From assembly GCA_036873135.1 (NCBI GenBank), contig JAPTYO010000046.1, forward strand, positions 61,186-125,185: a DNA stretch of 64,000 bases, read 5' to 3'. Under the pieces are notes generated by a model. The model saw only the letters and a program-made list of their open reading frames with translations. It was not told the DNA's origin and did no database searches. A program made the position numbers and the translations under genes. The first letter of the stretch is position 1; every line of letters begins with the position of its first letter. This DNA is from Clarkia xantiana subsp. parviflora. Lineage: Eukaryota > Streptophyta > Magnoliopsida > Myrtales > Onagraceae. This document shows, one piece after another, positions 21,701-33,069 of the stretch.

Positions 21701-24700
21701 TAAATATATCCAAGTGCAGCGGGAGAATTCATCAATGAAAGTGACAAAGTACTTATACCCAGTATGGGTAGGTACACGACTAGGACCCCAAATATCAGAA
21801 TGTATAACAGAAAAAGGAGAATTGACCCTGGTTTCACCATGACTTCCGAAGCTAGATCGAATATGTTTCCCGAGTTGACATGATTCACATTGTAGTGTTT
21901 TGAGCTTATCCAGTTTGGGAACCATTTGCTGAAGTTTGGACAAACTGGGATGACCAAGACGATCGTGAAGAAGGTTTGGAGACTCTGCAGCACAAATAAT
22001 TGAGGATGACTTAAGGTAGTAAAGTCCTCCTGATTCATATCCCACCGCAATTGTTTTTCCGGTACTAAGTTCACGTATAACAAGTGAGTCTTTACTGAAT
22101 GTTATTGAACAATTGAATGAACGTACCAGTTTGCTGACAGAGATGAGGTTGAAAGGGCAACCAGGGATGTATAAAACAGACTCCAAGGATAGAGAAGACA
22201 TTGGTGAGACTTTACCAATTCCCTTGGGAGCAACTCTAGAGCCATTTGCAAGAGTAATTTGATGACTAGAGTTTAATGGAGATATAGAGTCAAAAGAGGA
22301 AAGGTTACCCGTTATGTGGTCTGAAGCACCTGAATCAATAATCCATAGATTTTGATTATTACCAGACTGAGAGATGCAAGCGGTAGAACTAGTAGTTGTG
22401 GATGCTTGAAGTTGTGCTCCCTGCATTTAATTTGTCTAAAGATCACAAGTCAGGACTTGATGTTGAGAGAGAGGGAATTCTGAATGCTGGTGGGTTCATT
22501 CAAGTTGGCCGAGTCAATGGAAGTTTAAACCGCTGAGCTCTCTGAAGATGAATTCCTTGCTGTAGCTTGTGATGGGATATGGGCAGCAGCGGCGCGTGAG
22601 GCGGAATACGGCGAAACGTACTGGAATAGGCTATAGATCTGTTCTATAGGCTCGTACCTCCTTGTCCTTGAGTTCTCAAGAGATAGGAATCTAAGTCTGG
22701 TTGATGAACAGCGCCGGGCGGCCAGAGCGTGATTAACAGCTCCGGCAGTGGATTAACAGAAGCGATGACCGGCTGCTTCTGAGATGATTATTGATGCCAA
22801 TTTCGAAATACAAACCCTAAATCTGAATGGGTCTGTCTGAAACTTGGAGATAAATTTGGTGTGACGGCAATAAGCAAAACTGAGAAACTAGGGTTTGAGT
22901 GGCCTAGAATCTCGCTCTGATACCAACTTACAATTTAGAGAGCTCTTATTCCTCGACACCTCTAGGGTTGAGCAGAGACTTATATATATAGTGTAGATCC
23001 TTATCCTTAATGATAGCAATAATATCTCTATTTCTAACATTTCTTTTATTTCTGCATTCAGGTGACAAAAAGCCTAAGAGACATACAAGGGCCAGCTTTG
23101 GCTCTCGTTCTTGAACGACTGAAACCAAATGGAGCAATGTCAGGTATTTTTTGTGTATACCTTTCAGTTTTTTTCTTCAGTTTCTCTCCCCATTCCCCAT
23201 GTATGTAAAGTAGCTTTGTTGCTAATATTATGAGTTTCTTCAGAATCGTTCGATTCAACAAGATCTACGTCAATGGGGTTGACATCGAAAACAAACCCTA
23301 AGGTCGGAAAACCAGTCTCTCACGGTGTATCAAAGCCTGGAGCTAGAAGTACATCTTCAGTATGTTCACAACATACCCTCGTGTAGTGTTTCAACTTTCA
23401 ATATTCAATAAAGTCATACAGTTATTGACTGGCATATTGTTTTCAAAGCGGACAAATGCAACAAAGGGCTCAAAGGCAGAGTTGATCATGTCTGTCCAAG
23501 ATATTGCTGTACAATCGCAAGCACTGTTAAATGTTAAGGATTCCATGAAGGTAAATTTCCTTTTTATTGTATTTATGTTTTTAACTGCATTAATACAATA
23601 CTTGACCTAAACCCGTCCGCTGCATGCAAATATTTTTACAAAATCTTAATGTATTTACTATTCTACATATAATTGCGTGCAATTGTAAGGGATCTGTGGA
23701 AAATCATCTAAAAATTCAAAATGAGTGGCAGTGATGACCTGGTGACATGTGGTTCATTGCATGTAGAGTTAGTATACATACATACATATATATATACACA
23801 TTGCTTATATACATGCTGTGGGGTTCTCTTCAGGAGGAACGAGAGAGGATAGTAATGCGCAGGTTCAAATTTGAAGAGCTCCGAATTGAACAGATTCAAG
23901 ATCTTGAGGTTTTGCAGTGTTTTTATTTAAAAGATGAGTCGCTTCAGTCTATTTATGACTTAGACCTCCTATTTTCCATGTACTGCAGAACGATCTTACT
24001 AAGTATTTCAGAGAGGACTTGCACAGAAGACTTTTAAGCCCTGATTTCCGGAAGCAAGTTGATGGTCTTGATATGCTGCAGAAGGTGTTCTACTTTACAA
24101 CAATACTTGCTTAATCGTGATTATCTGAATTTGTAGTTTTATTATTAATATATCGGTTTTATTTCAGGCGCTTCCTTCCATCGTTAAAGAACTAATTGAA
24201 GTATTAGATGTCCTCTTGAAGTGGTTTGTTTTGAGGTTTTGTGAATCAAATACCACATGTTTGTTGAAGGTGATTTTTTCATTCATTTCATTTGTGACAT
24301 ATTTCGTGCTTTTAACTTCATATTCATATTATGCTGCCCTTTGTAAACCATTCATTCTATGTAGGTATTGGAGTTTCTCCCTGAACTTTTCAACAGATTG
24401 AGGGATGGCGGCTATTCATTAACTGAAGCAGAAGCATCCATATTCCTTCCATGCTTGATTGAAAAGGCTAGTTTCTTCTACTTAGGACCTTAGATATATC
24501 AGTTTTCTCACACTTAAAAGCAAGGTTATAATTTGTCTAGTTCTATATTATATTGCAGTCTGGTCATAACATTGAGAAAGTACGAGAAAAAATGCGGGAA
24601 TTGACGAAGCAAATTGTTCATACGTACTCTGCGACAAAAACGTTTCCATACATCGTAGAAGGTTTACGCTCAAAGAACAACCGTTCTCGAATTGAATGTG

Positions 24701-27700
24701 CTGATCTTGTTGGATTTCTAATCGACAATCATGTGGCTGAGGTACAAATCCACTTTTTTCTTTATTCCTGGGGTACAACCCGCCTGTTTTCATATATACC
24801 ATTTTCAAGGGGTTGCTTATAAATTTTCTCTCAACAGATCACTGGACAACTAAAGTCTCTGCAGATTGTTGCAAGCTTGACTGCTGAGCGTGATGGTGAA
24901 CTTAGGAAAGCTGCTTTGAATACTCTGGCGACGGGTTATAAGATACTTGGTATGAGGTCTACAGAAGTAACATTTGGTTTCAACTATATTCTGTAGAGAT
25001 AGCGTCTACCATAGTTTGGCAATCTATCCAGATATACAATACCAATATAAATGGTCCTTTTTCTACGTTGGTCCTTTTTCACTTTTCTACGGTGCCTCAA
25101 AACAACAAATTTGATAACCTATCAAATCAACCAATAAGAATAAAGAAACGAGGGTCATAGTTTTAAAAAGCATCCATCACAACATATATATCTCAGTAAC
25201 ACACTTTTGCCGCTTCTCTTTTTACGAATCCTGAGAGTTCCCCATTTAGAATTTGTTTCGTTATCAGTATATGCTTGTTAAGAAAAGAAGTTTCGAGTCA
25301 TTTAGCTCTATGCGCTAGAACTTCTAGCGGATTATTTCCTGTTTAAGCAAATTATTCCCAAACTGTGTACACCTGTGTGGGTATTGATTGGCTTGGTAGA
25401 TTCACGAGATGTTTCTACGTAAAGGAGTGCCTGTTTAAGCAAATTATTCTCATATTATGTTCACCTGCATGGGTATGGAATACTATGGATTGACTTGGTA
25501 TATTCATTAGATATTTCTAATGCATTCTCCTTTGGATTGATATAGGAGAAGACATCTGGAGATATGTTGGGAAGCTAACTGATGCTCAGAGAAGTATGTT
25601 GGATGACAGATTTAAGTGGAAGGTCTGGGCAGTCTTATTGTATTGTGTATTCATTGTTTTGCCTTAATATAATGTTATACTAAATAAATAGTTCCCTTCT
25701 CGCAGGCCCGGGAAATGGAAAAAAGAAGGGAGGGAAAGCCTGGTGAAGCCAGAGCTGCAATGAGAAGATCAGTTAGGGAAAATGGGTGCGTTTTTATCTG
25801 GATGCTTTAAACCTGTCATTTTCTCACACTTTACTCTATCTCATTATAAATATGTTGGATAGTTTCTGAGATCTGTTCTTTCTGAACATAAGGCTTCCGG
25901 TTCTTGCAATCTTTTGTTAGTTTTGTTGTTATTTGTTGCACATGGGCCTACAATCAAAATTAATTTATAATCAACCGAAAAGTTGAATCTATCTTATCTG
26001 GTAGGAGGCCTACCACTGGTAAAACCACGTTTTGATATTCTCTTTTCCATTGAGGAATAACTCTTTCAAACACTGTGCCATGAGGATGACACATTATCTG
26101 ATGTATTTGTAGACAAGTTACAGTATCAAAATTTTCATGGTAAGTAAAACTATTATGATCCAGAAAATGTCATTTTCTGTATTCTGACACTGGATACTGT
26201 GTCATATTGTTCTTATAAAGAAATAGAATGGAAACTAATCCTGCTTCAGTAGATATACATTTTTTAAGCATGTGCTTCTCTTGAGATGCAGATCAGATGT
26301 TGCTGAGCAGAGTGGTGAAGTTGCACGCTCTATACCCGTCCCCGCTTCAGCAAGGTGGCTGACATTTAGTTCTATAATCATCTCTTCATTGTACTCTTTT
26401 CCATTATAGATAGATATTTGACGTATCACATGTTTTTCAATTTCATTCTTGCGTTTGATTACAATTATGTTTTGTTTCCCCCTTACAGAGAGAACTATGG
26501 TTATCCTGAAGTTCCCATGGTTAGACAGATTATGCCTCGTGCAAGTGGCCCCTCTGATTGGAATGAAGCTCTAGACATCATTTCTTTTGGATCTCCTGAG
26601 CAGGTCATACGCTATACTTGTGTAGTTTACATTCAATGGATTTTTAAGCCCAGTCGTAATCTTGTTTCCTTCATGTTACTTGTGTGAATTTGGTGGTATT
26701 GTGTTTTGGGATGATTTAATGGAAAAGGAGTCATAGTATGATGCCAAAAGAAAATGTCAACTTGTATTAGGGTGTTCACTGCGGGCTTGCATTTGCGATG
26801 TGAATCACTAGTAATATATAGGTTTCATAGTATATCTTGTTGGCTTTTGAATAAATTATCTTCTCATATGTCTCCTGTATTATTTTATGTTGCATATTGA
26901 ACTGTTGTATTTTTCAGTCGGTTGAGGGAATGAAGGTTGTGTGCCATGAATTGGCACAAGCAACTAATGATCCTGATGGTAGTGCAATGAACGATCTTGT
27001 TAAAGACGCAGATAGGCTTGTCTCATGCTTGGCAGATAAGGTGAAGTTTTGATCAATCCATGGATTTAAGGAAAACACTTTTATTACTTCTACACGCATT
27101 CTGAATTATTGGTAGTCATGTCCCTCTATAAACAGGTCGCCAAGACGTTTGATTACAGTCTGACTGGGGCTTCATCAAGATCTTGTAAATATGTTCTCAA
27201 TACTCTCATGCAGGTGAAGTTGCATTTCTTCCATTTTAGCTTATGTTATATATCCATCACACTGTATACTGATGTAGCATCTGCAACAGACGTTTCAAAA
27301 TAAGCAACTTGCATATGCTGTCAAGGAGGGGACACTTGACCGTCTTATCACTGAACTTCTTCTCTGGCTTTTGGATGAACGAGTTCCTCGAATGGATGAT
27401 GGCAGTCAACTTCTCAAAGCTTTGAATGTGTTGATGCTTAAGATTTTGGTACTTTAAACAGAAGTTGCTTCGCATGTCCTTTTCTTTAATGTCCCTTTGC
27501 AGAGTGGTCCTGACTTATGGTTGCTGTTTTAGGATAATGCGGAACGAACGTCATCGTTCGTTGTCTTGATTAATCTTCTTCGTCCGCTTGACCCATTAAG
27601 ATGGCCTTCTCCTGCAATTACCGAGACTGTTGCTGCTAGAAACCAGAAGTTCTTGGATTTGGTTGTGAAATGTTTAATTAAACTAACAAAGGTACGCCTC

Positions 27701-30682
27701 TAGTAATAGAGCATATTTTTTTGGTAATCTGTTCCTGACTCCTGGTGGATTGATAAATGTTGTTGTTATTGAGTATGCTCTTCTAATTTCTGTTCAGGTT
27801 CTTCAGAGTACAATACATGATGTTGATCTTGACCGCATCCTTCAAAGTATTCACATATATCTGCAAGAGTTAGGAATGGAGGAAATCAGGAGAAGGTCTT
27901 CACTCTTCTCATTGCTTGATTCTTTTGGCCATTTGTTTGATTTAGTTTTTCCTAATTCGTTATTTGATTCTGATTATCTTCCTTTTTATGTTTGTTAATG
28001 CAAAAGGGCTGGAGCTGATGATAAACCATTACGAATGGTTAAAACTGTTCTGCATGAGCTTGTGAAGCTTCGTGGGACCGCAATCAAAGGTCACCTTTCT
28101 ATGGTCCCGATAGATATGGAACCGCAGCCAATCATCCTTGCCTACATCGACCTTAATCTTCAGGTATTAAACATCCAAATAATAAAAAGGAAAAAATGAA
28201 TTGACTTCCATGTATTCTCTCTCATTTGCTAGACTCTACCTTTTTCTTGGCCAACTTATTTCAGTAAATCACTTTTGAACAGTGCTAAATATAATTGTGG
28301 GCTTAACAGGTGATCCATGCTACCCAACCTAAGCTGATAGGGTGGTGAAACCTTTATATTTTTACCCAACTCAGTTCTTTTTAAACAAATGTCGAAATAA
28401 CAGATGTTGGAGGACTTTTAACACTTCACACGGCCATGGCCAAACAAAATCTAGTAGCCTACAGCATGAAGAGGCCTAAAATATCATTAAAAAACGGGGC
28501 TCTGAGAGCATGTTATACGCTGGTGAACTGTAAACCTTTCACACTTACTCTTAGCAGTAACTCTTTCGATCTAACAAGCAACTTCAACATGCAGACTTTA
28601 GCTGCAGCGCGAATGTTGACACCTTCAGGCCCTGTAGGCAATACAACTACTGCAAATAATCCCTCGCCTCCCACCCATTCTTCAGATGCTCAGTTGAAGG
28701 TATGTATGTTCAAACACACTCAATCATGTATGATACTATTGACTACTGTACCCTCACGTCCTTTTAAAAAGTTAAATAGTTAGCTGGGTTCATCATGTAT
28801 ATAAATAATAATTTATATGTTCTAAGTTACTTTCTAGTAATCTCTGCTGTGAAATTCCAGCCAGAACTTGCTGCCATATTCAAGAAAATCAGTGACAAGC
28901 AGACTTGCGCCATCGGATTGTACGAGTTGTATAGAATAACTCAACTTTATCCCAAGGTAAATAAATATCCAAGTACCTATCCGTAGTTTTGATATATTTT
29001 CCTTTGCCACAGTTCTTAAATTTTTTCCTTTATTTAAATGTTATCATTTATTTTTTCAAATATAGGATGACATATTTTCCCAGTTGCAAAATGCTAGTGA
29101 ATCATTCCGAACTTACATCAGAGATGGTTTAGCTCAGGTTTGTGCACGTATGTTTAGTGTTTTGTTAGTACTAGTTTGGGGGAAGCAGTTAATGGTTATT
29201 GATTGACTTTGGGTTGTATTGGATTGGATTGATGGTCAGATGGAGAAGAACGCTGCTGCTGGAAGAACACCAACGAGTTTGTCAATGGCCACCCCTCCCC
29301 CAGCTGTCTCCTCTTCCCCAAAACTAGCGCCCTTGTCACCAGTCCCTACAAACACAATGGTAGGAGGGGATGCAAGACCTGTGAACTCAAAACCCGAACC
29401 ACCAACACAATTCAGCTTGCCAGCTTCTTATGCAGAGGGTGGTGGTGATAATAGGACCTTACACCCTTCGATGATGAGATCTGCTGCTGATAACTCGTTG
29501 GCAGAGCAATTAAGCGAAAGATTTCCCGGTGGAGGCAAGTCTCACTGCCTCTCTCTCACTACTGTTTTTTTTTTTTTTTTTTGGTGTAGGAAAATAACTT
29601 AGGGTTAGAGAACCTAAACACAGTCCCAAGTTTGCATTATGTTGCTAATAGGTCTCCCATGTTTCGTTTTCGTTGTTTTTAGTTTTCCGTCCATTTTTTC
29701 TATTAAATTCAACGGATTTTGGACTAATGGCTCCATAAAATTCAACAAGATCATAGAAGAGAAAAGAACAAAATGGCATAATACTTCTCTTTAACTTATG
29801 TCAGTTAGTGTGTACGTATAGCTAAATTGAAGAATTTATGTAAATTTGAGGTTCGGTTTAACTTAATCAGCATAAATATACATGAATTGAAAGAAAACCC
29901 GTACCAAAATCTGTCAAAATTAACAAAATAACGGACGAAAAATAGAAAAGCAACGAAAACGAAACCTGGACACCTAGTAGCAACTAAAATGAAACCTGGG
30001 ATGCCTATTAGTGATATGTACCTTTTTAGTATAAGGACTCTATTGAGCATTCATTGAAGTATGGGGGGTATTCGGGTTAAATTGGGAGTTCTAACCCTAA
30101 TAAATACTAGGTGGATCTGCTGTATGAGTTTAGCGATGATTTTAATCAAATTGGTCTCCGATTGGAGTTCTTCTCAGGATCCATTCTCTGGATTTCTCTG
30201 TTTCTTCACGTATCAATTAGCAACTAAAACGAAACCTAAGATGTCTATTACCAACAAATTAAACATGGGACACCTAAAAACAACATAGCGCAAACCTGAA
30301 ACTGTGATTAAGTTTTGAACCCAACAACTTATGAGCTGAATATGTTTGTTTGAGTGCAGTAACGGGCGGGACTTTGGATGCAATTAGAGAAAGGATGAAG
30401 AGCATCCAACTCGCAGCTGCTTCTGGGAACCCCGACTCAAACCGTGCAGCAGCAGCAGCGGCTGCTTCGTTATATATGAACGGGGCACCACCGCATGATG
30501 CACAAGTAGTGTTATCTAATAATGTGGACTCAGATAATAACCCAACCACTACTAACACTACTACCAGCATGGAGACTCCTTTAAGTGGTCAGGGTGGAGT
30601 CCTTCCAATGGACGAAAAGGCGTTATCGGGTCTTCAAGCCCGAATGGAGAGACTCAAGAGCGGCACAATGGAACCTTTTTAG
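6732..30682 (+). CDS. MOR1: MOR1/GEM1, XMAP215-family microtubule-associated protein
   Basis: Encodes the plant member of the XMAP215/Dis1 family, a microtubule polymerase/stabiliser that binds tubulin through TOG domains and acts in cortical arrays, spindle and phragmoplast (family knowledge). I assembled 54 coding exons by GT-AG (two GC-AG) boundaries and similarity to the Arabidopsis protein. They total 6114 bp (2037 aa), in one frame from ATG 6732 to TAG 30680-30682. Approximate layout: TOG1 aa 1-235, TOG2 290-515, a Ser/Lys-rich linker 513-585, TOG3 585-820, TOG4 850-1080, TOG5 1150-1420, then a conserved C-terminal region ending in [10 protein letters not shown]. The length is close to the ~2000 aa usual for plants. 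The gene looks intact despite several intronic insertions. The start is fixed by the conserved [17 protein letters not shown]-terminus. Confidence 0.97.
10419..10577 (-). mobile_element. tRNA-derived SINE in MOR1 intron 6
   Basis: A 159-bp insertion is bounded by perfect 15-bp target duplications (ttcttcactagtgcc at 10404-10418 and 10578-10592). In minus orientation it starts cccaaggttgg, has an A-box-like word TGGTAAAGCGAG (complement of 10545-10556) and a B-box-like word GGTTGAAACCC (complement of 10510-10520), and ends in an A-rich tail (the poly-T at about 10418-10433 on the plus strand). The polymerase III promoter layout, long target duplications and A tail together define a SINE. It is antisense to MOR1. 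Confidence 0.93.
10901..11396. repeat. ~260-bp tandem duplication in MOR1 intron 6
   Basis: Copy 1 (10901-11160) and copy 2 (11161-~11396) both start attggtgctgtc and share gtccttttggtaggat, tcatcaaga, gttttagttattctgtt and gtacctagagtgtg. Divergence is moderate with indels, so it is older than the 410-bp duplication at 4.2-5.1 kb. Confidence 0.9.
16531..18957 (+). other. MOR1: MOR1 coding exons 19-30
   Basis: Exons: 16531-16643, 16731-16818, 17024-17124, 17263-17370, 17459-17564, 17636-17715, 17797-17946, 18030-18105, 18226-18350, 18453-18563, 18650-18799, 18883-18957. These cover TOG3 and most of TOG4. Exon 30 ends in SSQEA and is continued by exon 31 ([15 protein letters not shown]) beyond the copia insertion, so the insertion sits strictly in an intron. 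Confidence 0.93.
19021..19134 (-). repeat. 3' LTR of the copia element
   Basis: A 114-bp repeat, identical to 22926-23039. It abuts the polypurine tract on one side and the tttct target duplication on the other. Confidence 0.95.
19142..22426 (-). CDS. Copia Pol polyprotein (PR-INT-RT-RNase H), no Gag
   Basis: A single uninterrupted 1094-codon ORF. Order: aspartic protease ([11 protein letters not shown], near aa 31-41); integrase zinc region ([17 protein letters not shown]) and catalytic core ([19 protein letters not shown]); reverse transcriptase ([23 protein letters not shown]); RNase H ([29 protein letters not shown]). The stop TGA lies directly against the polypurine tract. The usual Gag and its zinc knuckle, which precede protease in copia elements, are absent. 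Only ~490 bp separate the primer-binding site from this ORF, with no long frame. The key catalytic motifs look intact, so Pol could be functional while assembly would need Gag in trans. Confidence 0.95.
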   Translation of the reverse strand: MQGAQLQASTTTSSTACISQSGNNQNLWIIDSGASDHITGNLSSFDSISPLNSSHQITLANGSRVAPKGIGKVSPMSSLSLESVLYIPGCPFNLISVSKLVRSFNCSITFSKDSLVIRELSTGKTIAVGYESGGLYYLKSSSIICAAESPNLLHDRLGHPSLSKLQQMVPKLDKLKTLQCESCQLGKHIRSSFGSHGETRVNSPFSVIHSDIWGPSRVPTHTGYKYFVTFIDEFSRCTWIYLMKERSELFPIFQSFFAEIQTQFGKKVKILRSDNAREYFSGTFSSFLSQHGILHQSTCPHTPQQNGIAERKNRHLIDTARTLLLHKNVPVRYWGDAVLTACHLINRMPSSSLGNKVPYSIMFPKEPLFHVNPRVFGSTCYVHDLSPGLDKLAARAIKCVFLGYSRLQKGYRCYSPIKNRYYMSADVTFFEDTPYFSLSIAESSSTLDVLSLPIMSTPSFPIQTPSPIVSEMRPSPPLVSEAPQSPSVVTEVPSSSVDPPPLLQYQRRQRQSTAIETSTVPTPSRVSEPTTDQPDSSEELPIALRKGSRSTRNTHPIYNFLSFHRLSPSHFAFVSSLSSVTIPKTVREALAHPGWKQAMIDEMQALEQSGTWDLVRLPPEKKTVGCRWVFAIKVGADGQIDRLKARLVAKGYTQVYGLDYGDTFSPVAKIPSVRLLLSIAAIQHWPLHQLDIKNAFLHGELEEEIYMEQPPGFVAQGESGLVCKLHRSLYGLKQSPRAWFGKFSSVIQKFGMSRSETDHSVFYSHSSSGLCVYLIVYVDDIIITGSDHEKIKQLKTHLFSHFQTKDLGSLKYFIGIEVAQSTNDICISQRKYALDILEETGMLDCRPVDSPMDPNSKLLPNQGELFDNPERYRRLVGKLVYLTITRPDISFAVGVVSQFMQSPCVEHWQAVMRILRYVKKAPGQGLIYKDKGNTEVVAYTDADWAGCPVDRRSTSGYCVFLGGNLISWKSKKQNVVARSSAEAEYRAMAVGTCELLWVKQLLQELRIGDNKPMKLYCDNQAALHIASNPVFHERTKHIEVDCHFIREKIVSKIIATESVSSSNQLADILTKALGGSRSRYICSKLGTHDMYAPA
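22926..23039 (-). repeat. 5' LTR of the copia element
   Basis: A 114-bp repeat followed (minus strand) by the tRNA-Met primer-binding site and preceded by the tttct target duplication. Confidence 0.95.
25338..25530. repeat. ~90-bp imperfect tandem duplication in MOR1 intron 39
   Basis: The segment cctgtttaagcaaattatt...cacctg..tgggtat occurs at about 25338 and again at about 25428, with matching order of words. It helps explain why intron 39 (24950-25545) is longer than its neighbours. Confidence 0.7.
29619..30306. mobile_element. TIR element inside MOR1 intron 53
   Basis: The left end cacagtcccaagtttgcatt is matched in inverse by the right end (aacctgaaactgtg side): CACAGT-x5-GTTTGC-x-x-TATGTTG on both. 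Secondary inverted similarity joins 29650-29730 to 29915-29990. It is non-coding. A target duplication was not obvious. It makes up most of the 825-bp intron 53. Confidence 0.7.
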
Positions 30683-31214
30683 TTCTCATTATATGTGATG
30701 CTGCTTGCTATTGCTGCTGAAAAGTGTTTATTTGTTGGTGCTGTAGGAAAGAAATTGTTCAGTTGGTAAATAGGACACTTTTTTCGGGCAGCTCGAGCCA
30801 AAACTATATTCATTCATGTTTACTCTATAACTATGTGAATCAGCTGTACAAGAAGCGATTTGGTCAATACTGTAGTAATTGTCAGGTGAGTTTGAATCGA
30901 TTTTGAGCTCATTTTTTCTAGTAAAATGAGAAATCCTCCTTTGTTGTGATGTATTGAGTTGAATTTGAGTTTCAAGAGATTGAGCTCGAATGAACTAGCG
31001 ATTGAAAAATCAATGGATTGTTGTAAATAACTTGACTTCAATTAGAGTCTAACCGCTTTGAAAGGTGTAGAGGAAGAATAACTGCTTCAAACAGTGACTA
31101 ACGTACTACATATATAGCCCAGAATCCATAGAAAGCCTGTGAAAAAAACTGTGAAAAATCCATAGAAAGCACTTCTAGGTCCACATGGCAATGCATAGTT
31201 ACATTCTCTTTCCA
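30683..31214 (+). other. MOR1 3' UTR and downstream spacer
   Basis: AT-rich sequence after the MOR1 stop. Short ORFs at 30724-30906 and 30820-31041 have no family features and look accidental. The exact poly(A) site cannot be placed. Confidence 0.5.
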
Positions 31215-31223
31215 TTTTATGAA

Positions 31224-32122
31224 GGGTTAAGAACACAATAGGGGCCTGAATGTTTGCCCGTGTTGCCAAAAGGGGTCTGAATTGAAAAAACGTATTATTA
31301 AGGGCCTGAATTTTGAGTTTTGTGTTTTTTCAAGTCTCCGTCCAAATTTTCTGTTAAATCTAACAGAATCACGTGAAAAGACAAAAATACCCTTTTGTAA
31401 TTATTATACAATTTATCAATTAAATTAATAAAATGTGAAATGTCTAAAATACCCCTACAAACTAATTATGCAATTAAGGCCACCACGCTCCGGCCACCGC
31501 CCGGCGACCACCACCGGCCTCCGGCAACCGCCACCGGCCTCCGGCGACCGCCACCTGCCTCCGATCGGAGCCAAAAAGGCTCCGATTGGACCTCCGAAGC
31601 TCCGATCGGAGCTTCGGAGCTCCGGTCGGAGCTCTGTGGCTCCGATCGGGGCCACAGAGCTCCAGATCGGAGCTCTGTGGCTCCCGATCGGAGCCACAGG
31701 GCTCCAGATCGGAGCTTTTCGGCTCCGATCGGAGCTTTTCGGTCGTCGCCGGAGGTCGATGGTGGTTGCCGGAGGCCGGTGGTGGTCACCGGAGGCCGGT
31801 GGTGGTCGCCGGAGGCCGGTGGTGGTCGTCGGGTGGTGGTGGTGGTCGCCGGAGCTGTGGTGGCTTAAAGGGTATTTTCGTCATTTTAGGTCAAACATAT
31901 GAGAGACACACTTTGGTCAAAGGGCATTTTCGGGTTTTCAAATTATTTTTGGTCACATGCTTGGCATGTGACCACTTTCTGTCAATTTTAACAGAAAAAA
32001 TAGACGGAGACCTCACTTATACACAAAACTCAAAATTCAGGCCCTAAATAATACGTTTTTTTAATTCAGACCCCTTTTGGCAACATGGGCAAACATTCAG
32101 GCCCCTATTGTGTTCTTAACCC
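31224..32122. mobile_element. Mutator-like non-autonomous element with GC-rich core
   Basis: An 899-bp element with perfect 9-bp target duplications ttttatgaa (31215-31223 and 32123-32131), the length typical of Mutator-like elements. TIRs start gggttaagaacacaatag and extend about 130-150 bp with good identity (ggcctgaatgtttgccc, gggtctgaatt). The core (~31480-31865) is strongly GC-rich and built of ccaccggcctccggcgac-type repeats and tandem palindromes gctccgatcggagc. It encodes no transposase. Confidence 0.93.
31480..31865. repeat. GC-rich palindromic minisatellite inside the MULE
   Basis: The left part iterates ccaccggcctccggc. The middle part (~31560-31740) iterates the 14-bp palindrome gctccgatcggagc and variants. 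The right part iterates ccggaggccggtggtggtcg, roughly the inverse of the left part. Several overlapping ORFs on both strands arise from this composition and are not supported as genes. Confidence 0.85.
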
Positions 32123-32331
32123 TTTTATGAACAATCATCACTTGACATGTGTTACTTAATAACTTTCTATGAATTTTTCACAAAAAATTTCACACTTTAA
32201 AGATTTATCCAATTTTTTAACTGATTTATTGACGAATCAATTTTGGACGAAAAGTGATCACTAATGACACTTGAATAAAGACAAATATAACCACCGTATC
32301 TTATTTTTAATATCTCTAATATGTTCATAAC

Positions 32332-33069
32332 CAGTGGCGGACCTAAGACCCTGGGCCAGAGGGTGCAATCAATAGAGGAGTTAGAGGGTCCAGAGGGTGC
32401 AATCAATAGAGGAGTTAGATTCAGAATGAATGGTGCAACCCGAAATAAAATGTACTTACTACTAAGAGTACGACCGGATGTCGAATTATTATCCATTTGG
32501 TAAATGTAAAATATGTTGTTTATTAAATAATGCAATGTTCTAAAATATATTCAGTTAATTATTAATTTATTTCATAAATAAGTATTCACTAATAATACCT
32601 ATATATTAAGTATTACCGCCAAATATAGATCGCGTGCTAGCTATCAGACTGACCTTTAATATTAAAAAGACATGTCTTTTTCCCAAAAGATGTGTCTTTT
32701 TGCCTAAGACATAACACGATTAAATATGTTGCACATATTCGCATGTCATTCGCATGCTTGAATCAGTTGATTAATCATTTCTAAAAAAATCGTTGATCAA
32801 ACTATCACCGTTAAACTAAACTAAACTAAACTATCATTGCATATTATTTTGCTAATACTTTTGTATTTATTTAAATAAATAAAAATTATTTTTAGAATCT
32901 TAGATAGTTAGATAGAATCTTAGATATACACTTAAGTGAGAGGTGCAACAAACATTTTCATACTTAAATGAGAGGGTGCGGAATTTACCTATATACTACA
33001 ATATCCATTATATTTATACAAATTATTTAGAGTTGAGGGGGTGCGACTACACCCCCTCAACCGCCCCTG
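32332..33069. mobile_element. hAT-like non-autonomous element
   Basis: A 738-bp element with perfect 8-bp target duplications ttcataac (32324-32331 and 33070-33077), the hAT hallmark. Termini are cagtggcgg and ccgcccctg (CAGKGGCGG inverted repeat). A ~35-bp unit (gagggtgcaatcaatagagg) is tandemly repeated near 32365-32420. No transposase ORF. Confidence 0.93.

Larger units (their letters stand above)
19021..23039 (-). mobile_element. Ty1/copia LTR retrotransposon in MOR1 intron 30
   Basis: A complete insertion of 4,019 bp with two identical 114-bp LTRs (19021-19134 and 22926-23039), flanked by the 5-bp duplication tttct (19016-19020, 23040-23044). Read on the minus strand, the 5' LTR is the right-hand copy. 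A primer-binding site complementary to initiator tRNA-Met (tggtatcagagc, complement of ~22914-22925) follows it. A polypurine tract (ttgagggggag, complement of 19135-19145) precedes the 3' LTR. LTRs start TGTTAG but end GTAAGT rather than CA. Without it the host intron would be only ~80 bp. Identical LTRs imply recent insertion. It is antisense to MOR1. Confidence 0.97.
23062..30682 (+). other. MOR1: MOR1 coding exons 31-54
   Basis: Exons: 23062-23143, 23244-23359, 23449-23550, 23834-23908, 23989-24084, 24168-24269, 24365-24466, 24559-24741, 24838-24949, 25546-25622, 25706-25785, 26292-26354, 26489-26603, 26918-27040, 27136-27213, 27290-27448, 27533-27691, 27798-27895, 28007-28163, 28595-28699, 28861-28956, 29066-29137, 29240-29534, 30360-30682. 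Introns 37 (24467-24558) and 53 (29535-30359) start with GC. The last two exons hold the variable Pro/Ser-rich tail and the conserved end. Confidence 0.92.

Noticed and set aside
31435..32047. Overlapping ORFs of 107-155 codons on both strands inside the MULE core
   Set aside because: They follow from GC-rich palindromic repeats free of stops. Several frames are open at once and none has a recognisable domain.
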